A DNA stretch of 64,000 nt, taken from the NCBI RefSeq assembly GCF_964026575.1, contig NZ_OZ032161.1, positions 1,302,001-1,366,000 on the forward strand, written 5' to 3'. A program made the translations under genes and the position numbers. This document shows, in pieces, positions 55,054 to 64,000 of this stretch. Source of the stretch: Candidatus Tisiphia endosymbiont of Melanophora roralis (GTDB lineage: Bacteria > Pseudomonadota > Alphaproteobacteria > Rickettsiales > Rickettsiaceae). The notes beneath the pieces are model-generated. The model was not told the origin of the DNA. It searched no databases and was given only the letters and a program-made list of their open reading frames with translations. Position 1 is the first letter of the stretch. Every line of letters begins with the position of its first letter.

Positions 55054-57300
55054 ATGGGACGTATTAATAATGGAGATTGGGTTAATCAGCATCGGAAGAG
55101 TCAAGGGGAGTTTCTAAAAACACAAGATTTTGAAGTACAATTATTAAGTAAAAAGCTGAGTAATGGGAACAACATACAAGGAAATAATAGACTAAACACA
55201 GATGACTTACCTAATATTCCTGCCATATTGGATTATGAACCTAATCTTTCAAGGCAGAATATTATAGAGCCTATTGATGGAGGTAAAGCACATACTCCTA
55301 CTGCACAAGCTTTTTTGACTGCTCTTACCGCCCTTTCTGCCATTTCTCCTAATATTACCGTTTCGTCCAAGAAAGCTATCTCGACAGATAATCAAAATAG
55401 CTTATCAAGTACGGTAAAAAGTTCTACAGAGATGAGTAAGCCACCTGTTCTTTTTGATACTACTCCTGCAACTACTTCAACTAGCCAAAACCATAACAAA
55501 TCAAAAGGCTCTACAAAACATAATGATGACCAATCTCTTATTAGGGGAAAACGTGCAGTAGGTGATGGTCTTATACTACATAATGCTGATGGTAATATTA
55601 TACTACATGGTAATGGTAGTAAGTTAACTTTCAGCTATGATCTAAATACAGAAATGCTCAAACAACAACTCGAAAATAGTAATATTACTGAATTATATCT
55701 ATGGGATGTTGGGGTTGATCCCCAAAAAGCACAAGAGATTGGAAAAATTCTTAAAGGGAGTAAGGTTAAAGTATTAAGTCTAGTGCATAATAAGATAGGA
55801 ACTACAGGAGCAATAGACTTTGGAACAATGCTTACAGGTACTGAAGTTACTACATTAAATCTAGCACATAATAAAATAGGTGATGAAAGAGCAATAGATC
55901 TTATAAAATCACTTAAAAAAGGCAATACTAAGGTTAAAGCAGTAAATCTAGCAAGTAACAAGATAAGTGATAAAGGGGTAAATGATCTTATACCAGAACT
56001 TACAGATACTAAGATTATTGAAGTAGGCCTAATGAAAAACATAGGTATAAAAGGTAAGACATCCAAAAAAATCTTAAAGGTACTAGAACGCAATAAACAC
56101 ATTAATAAAGAGTCCCACACCTCTACAATGGAGTCTAGTACTACTGAGGAGGAGTCTTCCAAAGATATATCCCATACTGGCAAGCGAGAGAAGCGTGATA
56201 TTCGTACTACTAATAAGCCTCTTCCTAAGGAAAAGTCTATTGCTTCTACTACAGAGAAGTCTACTGTTCCTACTACGGACGAGTTTAGTACTACTGAGCA
56301 AGACACTACTACTATTGAGGAAGAGCTTACTGCTGCTACTCCTGAGGAGTCTACTACTACGACAGAGTCTGCTGTTACTACCGTGAAGTCTACTGCTTCT
56401 ACTACGGATGAGTCTATTGCTTCCTCCACTGAAGATATTACTGAGCAAGAGACTACTACTATTGAGGAAGAGCTTACTACTGCTACTCCTGAGGAGTCTA
56501 CTACTACGACAGAGTCTGCTGTTACTACCGTGAAGTCTACTGTTCCTGCTACGAAGGAGTTTAGTACTACTAAGCAAGACACTACTACTATTGAGGAAGA
56601 GCTTACTACTGCTATTCCTGAGGGGTCTACTACTACGACAGAGTCTGCTGTTACTACCGTGAAGTCTACTGCTTCTACTACGGATGAGTCTATTGCTTCC
56701 TCCACTGAAGATATTACTGAGCAAGAGACTACTACTCCTATTATGGAGAAGTCTAGTACTACTACAAAGAGGGTTACTACTTCCTCTACTGAAGGTTCGA
56801 CTACTACTGAGCAAGAGACTACTGTTCCTACTACGGATGGGTCTAGTACTACTACGACAAAGTCTACTGCTTCCTCTGCTGGAAATCCTACTACTGATTC
56901 TGCTACAGTATGGTCTAATCCTCAAAAAACTACTACTCTTAAGGAAGAACTTACTACTCCTAAGAAAAATCTTACTGAGAAATCAGAACCAATTGCTGCT
57001 GGTGTAGTTGCTGATTCTACTACAGAAAAGCATACTCCTAAGGAATCAAATCCTAATAATCCTGCTAGTAGCACAATGTCAATAGGAGAAATCTTAGGTC
57101 TGATATCTTTTGCTGTAACTACTATAGGTGCTGTTGGAGGTACTGTTGGATGGGTTATCAAGAAGTTTTTTGGTGGAGTAAGCCATTTGGGCCATGAAGC
57201 ATTAGCATTAGCTGAATTAGCATTAGTAGAACTAGACATAAACAATCATGAAGATGCATCTTTAATAGGTGTGACAGTTAACGGTGACGTAGATGCCTAA
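55054..57300 (+). CDS. Leucine-rich-repeat, Thr-rich, membrane-anchored surface or effector protein
   Basis: 748 aa. Residues 1-165 are polar and low-complexity. RGKR at 164-167 is followed by an LRR domain of ribonuclease-inhibitor/NLR type (about 205-345; VKVLSLVHNKIG, VTTLNLAHNKIG and VKAVNLASNKIS). REKR lies at 378-381. Residues ~395-670 are a Thr/Ser/Glu mucin-like region with repeats of 43-49 residues (TTTIEEELTTATPEES, then TTTTESAVTTVKST). A membrane segment (about 681-700) and a short acidic tail end it. No classical signal peptide. The family was not recognised as a whole; host interaction is inferred from LRR, mucin-like stalk and anchor. Confidence 0.75.
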   Translation: MGRINNGDWVNQHRKSQGEFLKTQDFEVQLLSKKLSNGNNIQGNNRLNTDDLPNIPAILDYEPNLSRQNIIEPIDGGKAHTPTAQAFLTALTALSAISPNITVSSKKAISTDNQNSLSSTVKSSTEMSKPPVLFDTTPATTSTSQNHNKSKGSTKHNDDQSLIRGKRAVGDGLILHNADGNIILHGNGSKLTFSYDLNTEMLKQQLENSNITELYLWDVGVDPQKAQEIGKILKGSKVKVLSLVHNKIGTTGAIDFGTMLTGTEVTTLNLAHNKIGDERAIDLIKSLKKGNTKVKAVNLASNKISDKGVNDLIPELTDTKIIEVGLMKNIGIKGKTSKKILKVLERNKHINKESHTSTMESSTTEEESSKDISHTGKREKRDIRTTNKPLPKEKSIASTTEKSTVPTTDEFSTTEQDTTTIEEELTAATPEESTTTTESAVTTVKSTASTTDESIASSTEDITEQETTTIEEELTTATPEESTTTTESAVTTVKSTVPATKEFSTTKQDTTTIEEELTTAIPEGSTTTTESAVTTVKSTASTTDESIASSTEDITEQETTTPIMEKSSTTTKRVTTSSTEGSTTTEQETTVPTTDGSSTTTTKSTASSAGNPTTDSATVWSNPQKTTTLKEELTTPKKNLTEKSEPIAAGVVADSTTEKHTPKESNPNNPASSTMSIGEILGLISFAVTTIGAVGGTVGWVIKKFFGGVSHLGHEALALAELALVELDINNHEDASLIGVTVNGDVDA
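56300..56790. repeat. Coding tandem repeats in the Thr-rich region
   Basis: Units of about 147 and 129 bp beginning ATTGAGGAAGAGCTTACT at 56314, 56461 and 56590, plus partial units. All lengths are multiples of three. The repeats give long antisense reading frames that are artefacts. Confidence 0.85.
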
Positions 57301-57361
57301 AACTGGGGTAATTTAACCTCAATTCGATGTGACTCATCGCTTTAATAGCCCGGTGTCACCC

Positions 57362-57508
57362 CATAACTGTTGAAAGTTAAAAAACCGTCATTGCGAGGAG
57401 TCGCTGTAAGCGACGATGTGGCAATCTTGTGAAGAAGAGCTTACTTCATGAGATCGCCACGGCGTATCGACGCCTCGCGACGACGATTTTTAACTTTCAA
57501 CAGTTGTG
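57362..57508. repeat. MITE-like element with 10-bp flanking duplication (copy 6)
   Basis: Ends CATAACTGTTGAAAGTTAAA and TTTTTAACTTTCAACAGTTGTG. Flanks GGTGTCACCC / GATGTTACCC match at 8 of 10. The shortest copy (147 bp), it keeps GTCGCTGTAAGCGACGATG. Confidence 0.82.
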
Positions 57509-57757
57509 GATGTTACCCCTGCGTAGGTAGGGGTGAGATCGTTTTTGGTTCTGTAAGTACCATATTAACGTTGGTGTTTTTGATCCACGCAATAAAGCCT
57601 TCCCACCTACGTAGGAATAACATCGATAGTGGCTAAATGTATGTTATATCAATTATTAGCTACGATTTTTAAATTGCCCTGATCCTAAAATACGAAAAGA
57701 GGTAATTTTGTAAGTAGAATTACCTCCAAACAATAAGAACACTATATAATCTTAACC
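57509..57757. other. Gap with repeat fragments
   Basis: CCCCTGCGTAGGTAGGGGTG and ACCTACGTAGGAATAAC are small palindromic pieces. No gene supported. Confidence 0.5.
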
Positions 57758-57797
57758 TGAATTCAGATATAAGAGTTAATAATTCTTATATCGAATT
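57758..57797. repeat. Hairpin repeat carrying IS110 copy 3
   Basis: CTGAATTCAGATATAAGAG and its near-complement ending TATATCGAATT. The right edge CAGGTTA appears at 58993 after the IS. Confidence 0.8.
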
Positions 57798-57811
57798 CAT
57801 ACAATAAAAAA

Positions 57812-58019
57812 GCCATGATAAATATAACGTGATCAGTTATATATAGTGGTAGGATGGGTAAACTGTATCTCGAATTGAAGCTTTGAATTTTAAAGACTTC
57901 GTACCTCAGCAAAGACCCATCCTGTTTGGAGAAAGACTACGAACGGATGTCATAAGGTTTAAACCTTGCGTATGAGTATGTAGCGTATCCTATTATTAAT
58001 ATAAATCATGAGGCTCTAT
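57812..58019 (+). ncRNA. Candidate IS110 bridge RNA, copy 3
   Basis: Same leader as copies 1 and 2: stem AGGATGGGT / ACCCATCC, TCTCGAATTG, ACGGATG and AAGGTTTAAACCTT. One change in the proposed right target guide (ACCTCAGC instead of ACCTGAGC). Confidence 0.58.
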
Positions 58020-58956
58020 ATGACAACAACTTATATTGGTGTGGACGTTAGTAAAAAAACTTTAAGTATCTATATGCCAGCTACCAACAAGGCTTTTGAA
58101 GTTACCAATGATCAACATGGCTTTACTACTATACTTAGCACTATTAATAAATACTATCCTGTCTTATCTGAGTTAATTGTTGTCTTTGAACCTACTGGTG
58201 GATATGAACATAATTTAAGAGAATTTTTAAAAATAAATTGCCTTTTGCTACAGTACACCCTAATAAAGTGCGTAGTTATGCTAAAGCTAAAGGATGGCTT
58301 GCTAAAACTGATAATATCGATAGTAAATTGTTGCATGATTATGCAACGTGCTTTGCTTTACCAGTGAATGTTACTTATGATAGTAATAGTCAACAACAGT
58401 TACATGCTTTATTAAAAAGAAGAGAACAATTATTAGTATTTAAGAATCAAGAAATTGCTAGGCAGGATACTGAGTTTAATGCGGTCGTCATTTTATCTTT
58501 GAACCAGCATATTGCTAGTTTAACAGAACAATTACAAGAGATTGATGACAGTATTAAAGAATTAATTTCTCAAGCTCAAGAAATAAAGGATAAAATTGAT
58601 CGTCTTACTTCTATTCCAGCAGTTGGCATTACTCTTGCTAGCACTGTAATACGTGAAGCCTTGGAGCTTAGCAATATTACTTTTAGGCAGTTAACATCTT
58701 TAGTAGGTCTTGCTCCTTTTGCTAGAGAAAGCGGTAGTTATAAAGGTAGAAGAAGTATTTTTGCAGGTAGAGGTAATCTAATATGGCTGCAGTAGCTGCC
58801 TTACGATGTAATAAGTGCTTACGCAATTTTTATGACCACTTAATTGCTAAACATAAACCAGCAAAAGTTGCTCTTGTTGCTGTTATGCGTAAATTACTAG
58901 CTTTTATGCACTCTATTGTAAAAAATAATTCTTCTTGGAATGAAAATTTATGTTAA
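58020..58956 (+). pseudogene. IS110 transposase pseudogene, copy 3
   Basis: TTTYIGVDVSKKTLSIYMPATNKAFEVTNDQHGF is the full N-terminus missing from the other copies. A 4-bp loss in AAATAAATAAATTG near 58235 and a 13-bp loss near 58780 (after GGTAATCT) shift the frame. The middle linker (FKNQEIARQDTEFNAVVILS) is present. Combining the three copies gives the ancestral protein. Confidence 0.9.
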
Positions 58957-58996
58957 GTTACTATTTTTTTATTGACTTCTATTACGGATGCTCAGG

Positions 58997-59629
58997 TTAT
59001 TTAAGAGGTATATTTTTAAAACCTAAAGAAGTAAGCATATGCATGGTTTCCAGTAGTGGTAATCCCATAATATTTGAGTAAGATCCATATATGCTAGGAA
59101 CAAAGGCTTCGGCATATCCATGAATTCCGCAGCCGCCTGCTTTATTGATTCCTTCATCTAGGCTGCAGTAAAATTCTATCTCTTGCTGGCTCAATCTTTT
59201 AAACTTGACTATGGTTTGCACTAATTTTTGTCGCAGTAGCACTTGTTCGAGAGTCTTTTTTATTATACAGATACCTGTATAAACCCTATGACGCTTTCCA
59301 GATAAAATATTAAGGCAATATCTAACATCTTCACTTGTTAAAGCCTTGGGTAGTATTTTTCTACCGTGAACCACAACAGTATCAGCTGCTATAATTATAG
59401 CTTCACCACTTATTTTTTTGGCAACAACCTCGGCTTTTTCCTGTGCTAATCTTGTTACCAATTGGTTTGGTAACTCTCGTAAGTACTCTGTTTCATTTAT
59501 ATTAGCAGGAATAATTTGTGCAGGAAATACCTTTATTCTTTTTAGTAATTCAAGTCTTGCAGGTGATTGTGAGGCTAGAACTATAGGTATATTCTGCTGT
59601 TCTAAAAAAGTGGATTCTATATTTGACAT
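58997..59629 (-). CDS. maf: Maf-family nucleotide pyrophosphatase
   Basis: 210 aa. [16 protein letters not shown] near 17, [17 protein letters not shown] near 78 and [32 protein letters not shown] near 159 are the Maf signatures. These enzymes hydrolyse non-canonical or methylated NTPs. 15 bp after infA on the same strand. Confidence 0.93.
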   Translation of the reverse strand: MSNIESTFLEQQNIPIVLASQSPARLELLKRIKVFPAQIIPANINETEYLRELPNQLVTRLAQEKAEVVAKKISGEAIIIAADTVVVHGRKILPKALTSEDVRYCLNILSGKRHRVYTGICIIKKTLEQVLLRQKLVQTIVKFKRLSQQEIEFYCSLDEGINKAGGCGIHGYAEAFVPSIYGSYSNIMGLPLLETMHMLTSLGFKNIPLK

Positions 59630-59644
59630 AAAATATGAAAGACT

Positions 59645-59860
59645 CTAATGACGGTGGATAACACGACCTTTTGTTAGATCATAAGGCGTCATTTCCACTG
59701 TGATTTTATCTCCGACAAGTATCCTAATACGATTCTTACGCATCCTACCAGAAGTATGGGCGATAATAAAATGACCATTTTCCAACTTCACTCTAAAAGT
59801 TGCGTTAGGCAAAAGCTCAAGGACAACGCCTTCAAAATTAATTAGCTCTTCTTTGCTCAT
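59645..59860 (-). CDS. infA: Translation initiation factor IF-1
   Basis: 71-aa OB-fold protein. [59 protein letters not shown] in outline matches IF-1 throughout. It precedes maf, probably one transcript. Confidence 0.97.
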   Translation of the reverse strand: MSKEELINFEGVVLELLPNATFRVKLENGHFIIAHTSGRMRKNRIRILVGDKITVEMTPYDLTKGRVIHRH

Positions 59861-60144
59861 TACAACTTAACTAAATTATAATTTTTAATTTCTAAAATGG
59901 CTTGCCGTAGTGGACAATTTCAGAACCACGCTTGACATAAAATTATAGTTATTCAAACGCTTATACACCAATATTAAAGAATCTACATTAATATAAAAAA
60001 TTTGCAAGTAATATCAGGATCACCTCATGAAAAAAGATGTAGAAAATAAAGATTTATAAAAAACTACAATTTTTATTGAAAATATGATAAAGATTTAATC
60101 TTAAGAATTTTTCACATTTTAATAGTAAACTAAAGAGATTTTAA
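59861..60144. other. Divergent intergenic region between infA and gatB
   Basis: No gene or strong repeat seen. CTTGACATAAAATTATAG (59932-59949) contains a TTGACA that could be a -35. It should hold promoters for both directions. Confidence 0.4.
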
Positions 60145-61593
60145 ATGGCTTATATTATTGGTAATACAGGTAAATGGGAATATGTTATAGGTGTGGAGAT
60201 ACATGCTCAAATTTCTTCAAAATCCAAGCTTTTCTCTGCTAGTTCTGCCGAATTTGCTGCTCCTCCCAATTCACAAGTATCGTTGATTGATGCAGCAATG
60301 CCTGGAATGTTACCAGTATTAAATGAATATTGTGTCCATCAAGCAATTAAGACCGGTCTCGGACTTAAGGCAAAAATTAATCTTAATTCAAGATTTGATC
60401 GTAAGAATTACTTTTACCCTGACCTACCTCAAGGGTATCAAATCTCGCAATTCTATAATCCAATTGTCCAAGATGGTTATTTAGACATAGTAACTCAGCA
60501 GGGAGCAACCAAGAAAATTAGAATTAATCGTTTGCATTTAGAACAAGATGCGGGCAAATCTATCCATGATCAATCTCCGTATTATAGCTTCATTGATTTA
60601 AACCGGGCTGGTGTAGGATTAATGGAAATTGTTACTGAACCAGACCTTAGCTCACCGGAGGAAACGGCTGAATTTATTCGTAAACTCAGGACTTTGTTGA
60701 GATATATAGGAAGTTGTGATGGTGACATGGAAAAGGGCTCGTTACGTTGCGATGCTAATGTTTCAGTAAGGCTTCTTGGGAATCCACTCGGAACAAGGTG
60801 TGAGATCAAAAACATAAATTCGATTCGTAATATTATGCGAGCAATAGAGTTTGAAGCAAATAGGCAAGTGAATTTAATCGAAAATGGTCAGACAATAATA
60901 CAGGAGACTAGATTATTTGATGCTGATATTGGTGAAACTAGGACAATGCGTTTAAAAGAAGAATCTCATGACTATAGATATTTTCCTGATCCAGATCTAT
61001 TACCAATAGTCTTATCTGAGGAGCTGATAGAGCAATTAGCTCGGGAGCTACCGGAACTTCCGGATGCAAAAATTAAAAGATATATTGCAGAATATAGTTT
61101 AAACACATATGACGCTGAGGTTCTTGCGGCTGATGAACAGGTAGCATATTATTTCGAAGCAGCAGTGACCTTATGCAGTCCTAAGATACTTGCTAATTGG
61201 ATTATTAGTGAGTTATTTGGTCAGCTTAATAAAAATTCCATTAGCTTAAATGAGTGTAAAATTACCCCGAAAATGCTTGCCCAAATGGTCAAGCTAATAG
61301 AAGATGGGGTGATTTCGGGAAAAATTGCCAAAGTAGTTTTCGAAACTATGTTTGAAACTGGTGAGCAACCGGAAAAAATTATTAAAGAAAAGGGCTTAGT
61401 GCAAATGTCAGATAGTGGTATACTATCTGCTATAATTGACGAAATATTGTCGGAGAATCCTGATTCTGTTGCTGCTTATAAAAGCGGTAAGGATAAGTTA
61501 TTTGGCTTTTTCGTAGGACAAGTAATGAAAAAAACTGAAGGCAAGGCCAATCCTAGCCTAGTGAATGATTTATTAAAGGAGAGATTACAATAA
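60145..61593 (+). CDS. gatB: Aspartyl/glutamyl-tRNA amidotransferase subunit B
   Basis: 482-aa kinase/tRNA-binding subunit of GatCAB, which converts Glu-tRNA-Gln (and Asp-tRNA-Asn) to the amide. [18 protein letters not shown] near 15, [17 protein letters not shown] near 92, [17 protein letters not shown] near 192 and [12 protein letters not shown] near 272 are diagnostic. A YqeY-like C-terminal tail follows. gatC and gatA are not adjacent here. It overlaps the proposed tsaD start. Confidence 0.97.
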   Translation: MAYIIGNTGKWEYVIGVEIHAQISSKSKLFSASSAEFAAPPNSQVSLIDAAMPGMLPVLNEYCVHQAIKTGLGLKAKINLNSRFDRKNYFYPDLPQGYQISQFYNPIVQDGYLDIVTQQGATKKIRINRLHLEQDAGKSIHDQSPYYSFIDLNRAGVGLMEIVTEPDLSSPEETAEFIRKLRTLLRYIGSCDGDMEKGSLRCDANVSVRLLGNPLGTRCEIKNINSIRNIMRAIEFEANRQVNLIENGQTIIQETRLFDADIGETRTMRLKEESHDYRYFPDPDLLPIVLSEELIEQLARELPELPDAKIKRYIAEYSLNTYDAEVLAADEQVAYYFEAAVTLCSPKILANWIISELFGQLNKNSISLNECKITPKMLAQMVKLIEDGVISGKIAKVVFETMFETGEQPEKIIKEKGLVQMSDSGILSAIIDEILSENPDSVAAYKSGKDKLFGFFVGQVMKKTEGKANPSLVNDLLKERLQ

Positions 61594-62624
61594 TTAAAAT
61601 ATTGGGTATTGAGTCAAGTTGTGATGATACTGGCGTGGCAATAGTCACCTCAGATAAAGAAATTTTGTCAAATATTGTTATTTCCCAACATCAAGAGCAT
61701 AAGCTATTCCAAGGGGTAGTACCGGAAATTGCCGCTAGATCACATTTGCAGAATTTAGAAAAAGCAGTTAGATATGTTTTAGATGAAAGCCATCTTGAGT
61801 TATCTGATATAGATGGAATCGCAGCCACTTCCGGTCCTGGCTTGATAGGAGGAGTAATAGTTGGATCAATGTTTGCTAGGTCCATTGCTAGTGTCTTAAA
61901 GAAGCCTTTTATTGCAGTTAACCACTTAGAAGGACATTTACTTACTGCTAGATTAACCAATAAGGCTGAATATCCTTACTTACTTCTATTAGTTTCCGGT
62001 GGACATTGTCAATTTGTTGCCACTTCCTCCCTTGGCAAATATAAAATTTTAGGACAAACTATAGATGATTCGGTTGGAGAGTGTTTTGATAAAGTAGCTA
62101 AAATGTTGGGTTTGCCTTTCCCTGGAGGCGTAGAAATTGAGAGAAGAGCAAAATTTGGCGATTCGTCTAAATATATTTTACCAAAACCCATTATTCATCA
62201 AACTGGCTGTAATATGTCGTTTTCAGGTTTGAAGACTGCAGTACGCATATTAATATCCAAATTAGAACCTATAGGTGATCAAGAAATTAATGATATAGCA
62301 GCCAGCTTTCAATATGTGGTTGGAGAAATCTTGTCAGTAAAAATGCTTAATAGCTTCAGAATGTATGAAGAATTTATAGGTAAGTCGCTATTGCCACAAA
62401 AAACTTGCGTGCTTGCCGGTGGGGTTGCTGCTAATGATTATTTGAGGTCTATACTTAAGTATCAAGCTGCAACCCAAGGATATGCACTTTTACTACCCCC
62501 AGCACATTTATGCACTGATAATGCTGCTATGATCGCTTATGCTGGGTTAGAACGTCTACAAAACAATCTTACTAACCGACTCGATTTCTGTCCTAGAGCT
62601 AAATGGAGCTTAGAGGATTTATAA
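61593..62624 (+). CDS. tsaD: tRNA N6-threonylcarbamoyladenosine synthase subunit TsaD
   Basis: About 343 aa. The family start [13 protein letters not shown] is matched by ATT-AAA-ATA-TTG, so initiation is proposed at ATT 61593, ten bases after AAGGAGAG and overlapping the gatB stop. A TTG at 61602 is the first conventional start but is 19 bases from that Shine-Dalgarno. Metal ligands are in [13 protein letters not shown] (His near 111 and 115), and [10 protein letters not shown] follows near 136. [22 protein letters not shown] is typical. It completes t6A on ANN-decoding tRNAs. Confidence 0.92.
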   Translation: MKILGIESSCDDTGVAIVTSDKEILSNIVISQHQEHKLFQGVVPEIAARSHLQNLEKAVRYVLDESHLELSDIDGIAATSGPGLIGGVIVGSMFARSIASVLKKPFIAVNHLEGHLLTARLTNKAEYPYLLLLVSGGHCQFVATSSLGKYKILGQTIDDSVGECFDKVAKMLGLPFPGGVEIERRAKFGDSSKYILPKPIIHQTGCNMSFSGLKTAVRILISKLEPIGDQEINDIAASFQYVVGEILSVKMLNSFRMYEEFIGKSLLPQKTCVLAGGVAANDYLRSILKYQAATQGYALLLPPAHLCTDNAAMIAYAGLERLQNNLTNRLDFCPRAKWSLEDL

Positions 62625-62638
62625 AAATGGGTAATCTA

Positions 62639-63874
62639 TTAATTATTCTTCGCCATTTGCTGCTTATTAATAACAATATGAAACACTAACATCATACTAA
62701 TTGAAGTGATCAGCATGAATAATGGTAATTGTGTCAATGATCCGTTATGCATATATCCCATTAATGCTGTAAAACTTGTGGCAATTACATAATATATAAA
62801 ACCAAAAAGCGAAGCTGCTGTGCCAGCAAATTTGCCATAATTTTCCAAAGCTTGACTTAAGCAATTTGTAGCTATCATAGTGATACCAGTAATAATCATA
62901 CCTAGCCATATTAAAGTTTGTACTAAAGACCCTGTCACATTATCTGTATTAATTAGATTAAAATAGCTAGATAAAAAGAATAGTAGAGATCCTGAACACA
63001 TAACCTTAATAGCTGCAAAAATAATATTATCAGAGGTTCTTTGCAGTTTATGCATCTTTTTGGATATAAGCCCACCTAAAGCTAAGGGAATACATATAAA
63101 AAATGATATCATACCAAATGATGAAGTTAAAATATTTAGTCCTGAGATAAAATAAAAAGGTGCTTCAGTAAAATAGCCAAATAAAATACCATTCACTGCT
63201 CCAATTAAAAATGCTAAACCAAGCAATCTTGGATCTTTGATCATTTTACCAAAACATTCTTTATAAAGTGGAATAACCAAACGTTCAGTTCTAAGATTTA
63301 GGTTAGTTTCTGGAAGTTTAACTGATATTAACAGCATGATAAATATTGCAATCATTATCAGAACAAGAAATACCGCCGACCAATGATAAAATTTTATAAC
63401 AAAACCACCGATAACTGGTCCTATAGCAGGAGAAAACGCCATGGCAATAGATATCGTTGAGAACATTTTACCACGCTCTTCTGGTTTTACTGCATCTCTA
63501 GCTATGGCTTGCCCTAATACCGATCCAACACTAACTCCAAAAGCTTGCATAAATCTTGCAGCCAGTAATATATTAATATTATCTGTGAAATAACAAATGA
63601 AGCACGATAAAGCATAAATCAAAAATCCTGTAAGTAAGCAAGGTTTACGCCCATAACAATCAGATAAATTACCCCATATTAAAATACCAACAGCCAAGCC
63701 AAGCAAAAAAATAGTCAGAGTGTATTCTGCTAAATTAGCACTAATTGCTAAATCTTTGGCTAAGTCAGGAAGGGAAGGAGCATAAATAGTCTCACTTAAT
63801 TGGGGTATTGCAATAATTAATATAATAATATATAGTGGTGCGACTATGATATTCTCAATTTTATCTAGTTTCAT
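62639..63874 (-). CDS. Bcr/CflA-family MFS drug-efflux transporter
   Basis: 411 aa with 12 hydrophobic segments. LAVGILIWGNLSDCYGRKPCLLTG near 58 is the MFS loop 2-3 motif, RFMQAFGVSVGSVLGQAIARD near 107 and FSPAIGPVIGGFV near 152 are typical of drug:H+ antiporters of the Bcr/CflA group. Convergent with tsaD. Substrate unknown. Confidence 0.85.
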   Translation of the reverse strand: MKLDKIENIIVAPLYIIILIIAIPQLSETIYAPSLPDLAKDLAISANLAEYTLTIFLLGLAVGILIWGNLSDCYGRKPCLLTGFLIYALSCFICYFTDNINILLAARFMQAFGVSVGSVLGQAIARDAVKPEERGKMFSTISIAMAFSPAIGPVIGGFVIKFYHWSAVFLVLIMIAIFIMLLISVKLPETNLNLRTERLVIPLYKECFGKMIKDPRLLGLAFLIGAVNGILFGYFTEAPFYFISGLNILTSSFGMISFFICIPLALGGLISKKMHKLQRTSDNIIFAAIKVMCSGSLLFFLSSYFNLINTDNVTGSLVQTLIWLGMIITGITMIATNCLSQALENYGKFAGTAASLFGFIYYVIATSFTALMGYMHNGSLTQLPLFMLITSISMMLVFHIVINKQQMAKNN

Positions 63875-63944
63875 TAATAACTCCCATTAGTTGCAGATAT
63901 TGTCCTTTATACATTAAAATTTTGGAACATTACACAAAATTTTT

Positions 63945-64000
63945 GGATGCTAAATGACCTCAAATATTGATGTAAGATATTGGTTTAATAGCCTAGGGTG
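63945..64000. repeat. Fragment of the CCTCAA...GGTTTAATAGCC repeat at the window edge
   Basis: TGACCTCAAATATTGATGTA and GGTTTAATAGCCTAGGGTG match 28290-28335 and, more distantly, 57305-57350. It is cut by the window end. Confidence 0.65.

Larger units (their letters stand above)
57798..58992 (+). mobile_element. IS110-family insertion sequence, copy 3 (defective)
   Basis: 1195 bp from CATACAAT to GGATGCT. It lacks the 28-bp and 102-bp deletions seen in the other copies but has its own 4-bp and 13-bp deletions in the transposase. Insertion point AATT / CAGGTTA. Confidence 0.9.

Noticed and set aside
55635-56705. Long minus-strand reading frames opposite the Thr-rich gene
   Set aside because: They arise from the ACT-rich repeats read backwards (Val/Ser- or Arg/Ser-rich low complexity). 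The plus-strand protein has an RBS, LRR motifs and a membrane segment.
56300-56790. Direct repeats resembling a CRISPR array
   Set aside because: Units are 129-147 bp, in frame within a coding sequence, and lack short constant repeats with unique spacers. No cas genes nearby.
57448-57636. 62-aa frame after the LRR gene
   Set aside because: Lies in MITE and repeat fragments; composition is repeat-derived.

Overview
This AT-rich window comes from an obligate intracellular alphaproteobacterium of the Rickettsiaceae: Rickettsia or a close relative such as the Torix group/Tisiphia. The evidence is the mix of gene families (split ppGpp synthetase and hydrolase genes, short beta-barrel surface proteins, many MFS carriers, ISC-type HscB/HscA/ferredoxin), an intergenic reading frame with the typical RPE1 (Rickettsia palindromic element 1) peptide, and degenerate IS110 copies. 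I saw no rRNA, tRNA, CRISPR array or replication origin.

Layout. 0.3-2.2 kb: folD and a TrxR-like ferredoxin reductase, between two copies of a five-hairpin repeat. 2.5-3.5 kb: IS110 copy 1. 3.8-6.3 kb: gapR, secF, tyrS. 6.8-9.6 kb: the LPS transport/Kdo cluster kdsD-lptC-lptA-lptB. 9.7-11.1 kb: two tandem outer-membrane barrels. 11.5-18.6 kb: RNHCP protein, xthA, DUF2269 and SDR-DoxX membrane proteins, a lone RelA/SpoT synthetase, gmk, a YdcH-like protein, ubiX and carbonic anhydrase. 19-21.8 kb: VapBC-type toxin-antitoxin pair and groESL. 22.1-24.2 kb: a highly structured RNA leader with an orphan gene, and a proline-rich protein with PSAP and PPPY motifs. 24.6-36 kb: PpiD/SurA-like chaperone, tpiA, secG, kdsA, a SpoT-like hydrolase, an MFS carrier, a methyltransferase, ffh, a short Pgi-like protein and two lipoproteins. 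36.7-44 kb: rplT/rpmI, an AmpG-like carrier, hscB-hscA-fdx, a DUF2125 protein and a nitroreductase. 44-47.2 kb: IS110 copy 2 split by an IS1634-family element. 47.2-54.7 kb: response regulator, rpsF-rpsR-rplI, IS6 remnant, fabF/acpP, terC, yqgE and a frameshifted cvpA. 55-57.3 kb: a large leucine-rich-repeat, Thr-rich, membrane-anchored protein. 57.8-59 kb: IS110 copy 3. 59-64 kb: maf, infA, gatB, tsaD and a Bcr-type MFS carrier.

The housekeeping genes are ordinary; the unusual content is between them. Most long intergenic gaps hold palindromic repeats, often nested. Three observations stand out. (1) A ~250-bp element of five consecutive hairpins occurs in four ordered copies; one copy has different but still self-complementary stem sequences. 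Solo hairpins look like fusions of its outer two hairpins. (2) All three IS110 copies sit at the same point at the edge of that hairpin. Their left ends carry a conserved structured leader that fits a bridge RNA: short stretches match the target and the IS ends, and joining the IS ends would create a TTGACT-N17-TACAAT promoter. All three transposase genes are broken, each by its own set of lesions. (3) A ~150-185-bp MITE-like family has ~20-bp terminal inverted repeats, with 10-bp (mostly imperfect) flanking duplications in four of six copies. A structured RNA with a GNRA-capped hairpin upstream of an unrecognised 151-aa gene, and two candidate host-interaction proteins, are the other main leads.
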